Assembly: GCA_003013855.2 (NCBI GenBank)
Contig: PVNU02000424.1
Coordinates: forward strand, 3,720,001 to 3,784,000
DNA length: 64,000 bases
Origin: Liriodendron chinense
Taxonomy: Eukaryota > Streptophyta > Magnoliopsida > Magnoliales > Magnoliaceae
Reading direction: 5' to 3'
A program made the translations under genes and the position numbers. Below the pieces are notes generated by a model that did no database searches, was not told where the DNA came from, and saw only the letters and a program-made list of their open reading frames with translations. Of the stretch, positions 58,487-64,000 are shown one piece after another. How positions within the stretch are numbered: position 1 is the first letter of the stretch; each line of letters begins with the position of its first letter.

Positions 58487-59245
58487 CCGAGAATTAATCC
58501 CAGTGTAGTTTTAGGTCTTCGGACTGCTGGGGATGAATTTGTGCAGTTAAAATTGATGGTGAATTTTTTTGTTTTTCTGTTTTTTTTAAAGGTTCCAGAC
58601 TTCAACTCAAGTGATTGAGATTGATACTGCTTTTTATGGAAAGCTCAAAATCTTTTTGGTATTTTGGAAATGATTCAGGTTATCGAACCTTAATCCGAAC
58701 GGTCGAGGCCGATGTCGGTTTTTGTTGAAAGCGAGAAAGGTCCCCCGAGAAATTAATCACAGTGCAGTTTAAGGTCTTCGTACCAAACTATGTACATGCT
58801 GAAAATACATTTTTTTGCGGTTTTTCAAAATATTCCAGACTATTAAATCCCAATTTGAGCGATCAAGATTAACACTGGTTTTTATTAAAAATCTCTCGGG
58901 ATTTTGATAACAACGTAGTTTAAGGTCTTCGGACCAAAACTTTGTACAGAATAGGGCAACACATTTTTTTGATTTTTTGAAATGATCCAGGTCATCAGAT
59001 CCTGGCTCGAACGGCTGGAATCGATGCCGATTTTTATTAAAAATCTCTCGGGATGTTGATCCCGACGTAGTTTAAGGTCTTCGGACCCAGAATTTAGGAG
59101 CGAGACTGGTAATACAATTTTTTTTGTGATTTTTGAAAAATGTCCGGTGTCGTCGGATCTTGATTCAGACGACCAAGACCGCTACCGATTTTTATTGAAA
59201 ATCTCTCGGGATGTCGATCCCGACGTAGTTTAAGGTCTTCGGACC
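58487..59245 (-). repeat. Hairpin-pair tandem array, copy C (five units)
   Basis: Inverted units with GGTCTTCGGACC-type cores near 58514, 58769, 58920, 59071 and 59231. Units near 59071 and 59231 keep perfect TCGGGAT/ATCCCGA-type stems; others are partly decayed (for example the unit near 58920). Confidence 0.65.
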
Positions 59246-59649
59246 CAAAACTGTATAGTAGGCAGTTATCAGGGTTGGAGATTCTGGGAATTCTTCTTAG
59301 AATGGTTCAGATCATTAGGCCATGATTTTGGACGGTTGAGATCACTGTTTGACCAAGTCAACTCTTTTTCTCTTTCTTGAAAATTTCATGGAGCTTTTCC
59401 ACATCATCAAGCCAATTTCTCACAAGATGAGATTTTGGTGAGATTCCTTACTTTTTCTCATCCTTCTCTTCCATCACTTCATTCTTACATGGAGGTACAA
59501 GATTCATTTGCAACCACCCTTCCCAAGGAGGAGTTCTTCCCAAGAAGAGAGGGTGAGGGGTCGTTTCAACTAGGTGGGAGGAAGGATGGCCCCTTGGGTG
59601 CCGCCCAAGTCGTCTCTACCCACTGGTCTTTCTAGTGGGTCGGGTAAAG

Positions 59650-59686
59650 GGGTGCCCTCCCCTTTTCTATATAACATGGGGCACCC
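59650..59686 (+). promoter_or_regulatory. Antisense core promoter, copy C
   Basis: TATATAA at 59668-59674 inside the perfect inverted repeat GGGTGCCC (59650-59657) / GGGCACCC (59679-59686). It is followed by a CTCTCTC-rich leader (59705-59760). Antisense relative to the retroelement. Confidence 0.55.
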
Positions 59687-61774
59687 TTGGCCCCTCCAAC
59701 GTGCAATCTCTCTCTTCTCTCTCTCATACTCTCTCTTTCTTCAAGTTTTTCTCTTTCTTTTGGTGGTTCCTTGCTCTTTTCAAGTGGTGGGCCTTAGTGA
59801 AGCTTTGGGACAGCAATGTGGTCTCCCTTTGGTGAGTGATAAAGGTATGGACCACTCCCTTTTCTCTCTTGTCTTTTTCCTTCTTCATTGCCTCTTCTTA
59901 TGTCTCCTTTCTTTTCTCCATGTAAATATACCAAGGGAGCCAAGGTGGGCCCAAGTCTTTTTGGCCTTTTTCTAGATCTTCAATCTCTTTTAAAGGTGGT
60001 GCATGGAGAAGGACATTGCAAGCTTCCATTTCATTCTTTCTTTTCTTCTTTCACACTCCCTTCATGTGTATGTAAAGGGTAATTTTGCCATGTCCATCAA
60101 GTGTGCATGGCAAAATATCCCATCTTTTTCCATGAGACTTGGACCACTTTTCATATGTATCAAATGGGCTCAAGGTGAAGTCATGGCCCTTGGTGTATTT
60201 GATGGGCCCAATGCTTCATTTTGGGCTCCCTCTTGCTTTCTCTTTCTTGTCATTTCCTTTGGAGCTTTCTTTTCTTTTCTATCTTCTTTCCAAGGTTTGG
60301 GCCCATGGGAATGGTAGGGCCCACCTCAAGTTTTGGGCTCATAGGGCTCACTTTGGGTGGCCCCATCTTTCTTCATATGTGTATGGACAAGGTGACTAGC
60401 CCATTCTTCACTTGGATCTCAAGTGGGCAAGATTTCTTAGTTGGGCCTTTGTGGTCAAGTAGCCCAAATCTTCCACCATCTCTTGATTATGATGTACATC
60501 CTTATGTACAAAGTGTGGTGGGTTCCTCGGAGTTTTTCCATATGGATGGGCTTTCAGGCCCTCATTGAAACTTATGAATTTCTTTGAGTCATGTGTGCAC
60601 CATTACACTTTGTGCATGTAAGATTCTTTTTCTTCATGCCTTTTCTTTGGATGGATGGAGGACTTGGGTTACTTGATCACCTACAAGCCTCATGAGTGAG
60701 TTGTTTCAACAATCTCACTAAGCTCAAATGGTTTACTCATGTTGTGGGAAAGTGGATCTCAAGAGTTTCCCTTAATGTTACCGGCCTCAATAGGATGACT
60801 TTCATCAAGTGGGCTATCCACACAACCATAGCTTCTTGAACTTCTCTTGGGGTGCTTGGTGGGTCATCCACCATCATCCTTAAAGATGAGTGCTTTTTCT
60901 TTCAATTTGTGGGAAAGAATGATACCCATAAGTTGCCCAATTTTGTCCCATGTTTTGGGGAATTTTGGATTTTGATCTTCAAGTGGGCCATTCTTAACCC
61001 TTTTCATGATAGTTGGGTGACACATCAAGCCACACCCTCTTGTGCTCAAATGGTCCCCTTTTGCAAAGCAATTGGTGCACATAAGTTGCCCAAACTTATC
61101 CTTGCATGGACATTTCCAACTTTGATTCTTCATGTGGGCTATGTGCATCAAAAAAATTTTACCATTGGCTTCTTTAATTCATATATTTATGGGTAGACCA
61201 CCATGTTGTATTCTCATGGTTAAAACATTCATCAAGATGATGCACATAGGGTTGCCCATGGTTAACCCATGAATGGGTCCTCATGTTCTTCAAATAGGCT
61301 ATGTGCTCCCTTCAATCCATTGAGGTGGGGCATTTGGGTTGCTCTTGGGGGCCCATTTCCTCCCTATTCCCCACTTGTCCATGTACATGTGTAAAAAGAT
61401 GGAAACATCTTAAATGAGAATCATGGCCTTGGTATAAAAAAGTGAACCAATCCTTGGCCACATATGGACTTTAAAGAGGGACTTCTCATGTGAAGTTGGA
61501 TCTTTATCCCTTGTTAATCTCCTGATACTTAAGTGCATTTGTTGTCCAAAATGTGTCCTCGAACGATGGACTTTCCTTTCCTAAGGCATGGCATGCAACC
61601 CTCTTTGAGGTGGGCCTTGCTTTCTTCAATGGGCCCAATATATATCCTTGGTGATACATGGAGTTGGACTTTTAGTTTTTGCATTTGAATGTGAGTCCAA
61701 ACCCATGGGTTTCCTGGATGATAATTTGGATCTTAACGGGTAAAGAATAGGGACTTACCTTGCCGAGCTTGTAG
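59687..61774 (+). other. 5' leader and probable 5'UTR intron of passenger gene 1, copy C
   Basis: Leader, then donor GGTGAGTGA near 59832 and acceptor TTGTAG ending at 61774. No conserved frame within. Confidence 0.45.
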
Positions 61775-61780
61775 GATTCA

Positions 61781-62115
61781 ATGGCGGATGGTACAAGAGG
61801 ACGACGGGTGATCAATGAGGATGATCCGGCCTTCATTATCCGCCAAGGGGCCCATATGTGTTCATTGGCTAAGGAGCACCAACCTCTTCCCTCCATCAAG
61901 GGTCGAGGTACCAAAGATCATTGGGATGACTGGGTGAAACACCCACAGCCTTTGCTTGAACGAGTTCTGACTGACACTCCTTTTGCTGGCCTCCTTACCT
62001 TGTGCTTCCATAACAACAATGCCAACTGCATGCTGCTTGCGGCTCCTTGTGAGAGGTGGCGGGATGAGACCCACACCTTTCAACTCCCTTGTGGCGAGTG
62101 GGGAATAACTCCCCT

Positions 62116-62166
<51 letters not shown>

Positions 62167-63293
62167 AATCGGTTTCCCATTCCATGGGACAGTTGTTCCC
62201 TAAGTCGGCTCTCTTGCTCCCATCACTTCCACTGACTTGCTACGGCTTGTAGGTGACGTCCCACCTGAGGATGAATTCCAGGGCCATCAAGTAAAATTGC
62301 GATGGTTCTACAACACCTTTGCTACCGTCACCCCTACTACCGAGCTAGAGGCCCTCCACAAAGCATGGGCCATGATTGCTTACGCCTTCGGGTCCTTCCT
62401 TTTCTGTCACGCGAACGAGAGGATCGATCCTAAATTTCTTCATTTGGTTGAGGATCTTTACCATCCCTATAATTGAAACAGGGCTATCTTGACTCATGTT
62501 TTCCTGGGTTTGGACAAGACCTCTCGGAATAGCCGGTCCTTTACAGGCTTCTGGCTTGTCGCAGAGGTATTCTTTTTAACCTTCCCTGGAGACATTTGCC
62601 TTCTTTCTTTCTTTGATCGTTATGTGTGCCCTTGCCCAGACTTGCTTTTATGACCATTTTTCCCATCTTGCGCCGAGGATACGAGATGACATTGAGCCGT
62701 CTTTGTATCGCCACATGTACTGGCATCAGTAAAATCGTCAGCGGAACTCTCGAGTCTCTGGGGACAACTGGCGTGCTGACATAGACGGATTGACCGTTGA
62801 GGATGTAAGTATCTTGCTTTCCTTATCCCTCGTGCTGCACTGTGACTGATTGTGATGACCTCATTTGTTGTAGTTTGCTCGGATGCCATACGCCAACTTT
62901 CCTCTCTACTACACCCCTCAGCGCGTGGAGGTATATGATTCTTCATGCCTCCGGATCATGCTTTCTGACGCTGAATCATTTCAGTGGTATTTGGGTGAGA
63001 GGCTGCTTCGACAGATCACTGGGGTGGCTCGAGTCCCTTGTTCCGCACCTCCTCCGGCTGCTCAGATCCCAGCTGATGAGATATCTGATGCTCTTGTGGG
63101 CCAGCCCGAATTTCGTTTCACGATCCCGGATTGCGACTATGACGAGTAGTATTTGTTGTACCGACAGGGGCCTCTGCTTCCTCCGCTCTATATTCCAGGG
63201 GGTCGTCGCAGATATGCTAGCGGATCAGTGACAGCTCCTCTGATGGATCTTCATCGTCCGGAGCGGGATGAGAGGAGGGATGACGATGACTAT
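61781..63293 (+). pseudogene. Antisense passenger gene 1, copy C (plant mobile domain protein), broken
   Basis: Same three-exon plan as A and B, from ATG 61781. Exon 1 has the ERWRDETHTFQLPCGEW motif, but the codons for DIY in PLDIYMQIG are expanded by an in-frame TA microsatellite (62118-62163) into a run of Ile-Tyr. Stops: TAA at 62201-62203, TGA at 62474-62476 (Trp codon), a TAA in exon 2 (near 62730) and TAG at 63148 (Trp codon). LTR-5 is inserted four codons before the expected stop. Clearly dead. Confidence 0.75.
62118..62163. repeat. TA microsatellite within PMD exon 1
   Basis: (TA)23, absent from copies A and B, where the site reads GGACATTTATATG or GGATATTTATATG. The expansion keeps the frame. 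Confidence 0.95.
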
Positions 63294-64000
63294 TGTAGAC
63301 ACCCCACCTTCGGCTACACTGTTGGTAGAGATAGCCGGATGAATAGAGGACCATACCCCCAAATCCCAAGTCCAAACTCAGCCAAACTCACCCTTGTAAG
63401 CCCCATTCCATAGCCCAGTTCAAGCCTGAACCCAGTCAACCCAGTCCTAAACACCACCCTGAAAAACCCCCCATAAAAAAGGCCAGTCAAAAAAAATCCT
63501 AAAAAAGTCAAACTCACTGAGTCAACTCGCTGAGTTAACCCGCTGAGTCAACCCATCGAGTCAACCCGTCGAGTCAAAACACCGAGTCAACCCGTCGAGT
63601 CAAACCACCCAATCGACCCGCTGAGTCAACTCACTGAGTCGACCAGCGAGTCAAACAGCAGCCCCGAGGGAGCGACCGTACTCGCTGGAAACCGAGGAGC
63701 GGCCGTACGGGCGGCCCATGGCAGGCCGCCCGGACAAAATTACACAAACTGCCACTCCTCGCTGCTATAAATACCCCCCTCCCCTTCTCATTTCAACATC
63801 CCTTCAAGTCCAGCCAGTCCGGGTGCGATCCGAGTCCCCTTTCCCCTTTAGCCCATTTTTCCACCAAGGAGAGCCCGAGTGAGGAGAGTCTAGCCCTGGT
63901 CCAGCCCAGCCTGACCACTGGTCCAAGCCTCCCAAGCCATCCAGGTCTTGATCCAGCCACTCGAAGCCAACCCCTTGCGACACCTCCGTCCACTCAGCTA
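63294..64000 (+). mobile_element. LTR-5, start of a further giant element or a solo LTR
   Basis: TGTAGACACC at 63294 directly after GACTAT of the passenger gene, without a polypurine tract, so a 5' LTR or solo LTR. The expected 5-bp target duplication is ACTAT (63289-63293); the right side is outside the window. TGAGTCA array at 63515-63655, TATA box 63766-63773. It resembles LTR-1 more than LTR-3 or LTR-4. Confidence 0.85.

Larger units (their letters stand above)
55001..63293 (-). mobile_element. Giant Ogre/Tat-like element, copy C (3' part, inverted)
   Basis: Inverted equivalent of about 2870-11894 in copy A: 3' LTR, polypurine tract, 3' non-coding region, hairpin-pair array, antisense promoter and passenger gene 1 (now on +). 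It is cut at 63293 by LTR-5, so the rest of the element, if present, lies beyond the window. Confidence 0.85.

Noticed and set aside
61862..62185. Membrane-like Ile-Tyr protein on the - strand
   Set aside because: Product of the palindromic TA microsatellite.

Overview
The window reads as intergenic heterochromatin of a flowering plant with a large, retrotransposon-rich genome. I see no single-copy host gene, tRNA, rRNA or organellar segment. Nearly everything belongs to Ty3/gypsy LTR retrotransposons of the Tat/Ogre type, recognised by two RNase H-like domains in pol, a C-x2-H-x4-H-x4-C gag knuckle and a retropepsin with DNGSSLN. I cannot name the species.

Layout. 1-10398: the 3' internal part of a giant element (copy A, + orientation), without its gag-pol. 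10399-35526: a complete giant element (copy B, +) of about 25 kb, with LTR-1, primer site, broken gag-pro-RT-RNaseH-integrase, a post-pol array of RNA hairpins, two spliced genes on the opposite strand, long 3' non-coding arrays, polypurine tract and LTR-2. A and B share LTR-1, so they form a tandem LTR-internal-LTR-internal-LTR array. B is interrupted by a solo LTR at 20325-22280. 35527-35978: remains of a solo LTR of that same family, which the array invaded. 36284-49990: an older, much decayed Tat element (D) lying in the - orientation, with pol on - and a plant-mobile-domain gene on +. It is broken by two solo LTRs, by LTR-3 of the giant family and by a hAT transposon. 50031-55000: long LTR-like, AT-rich DNA without genes. 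55001-63293: the 3' part of a third giant copy (C, - orientation). 63294-64000: LTR-5, the start of a further + copy inserted into the passenger gene of C.

How it works together. The giant family carries a two-gene antisense passenger module, tail-to-tail with pol: a plant mobile domain (PMD) gene of three coding exons (449 codons when read across copies) and a DUF7745-like gene with a C-terminal coiled coil. A TATA box inside an inverted repeat, followed by a CT-rich leader and a probable 1.9-kb 5'UTR intron, is present in all three copies at the head of the module. The relic D has the same tail-to-tail arrangement, so the association of pol with an antisense PMD gene is older than this family. 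Two sets of repeated hairpins lie in non-coding parts of the element: four post-pol hairpins with compensatory changes (22907-23121), and a hairpin-pair array upstream of the antisense promoter (6877-7795 and its equivalents in B and C). They are the best candidates for something undescribed. All copies are dead or dying; most nonsense codons look like C-to-T changes at CAA, CAG or TGG codons.
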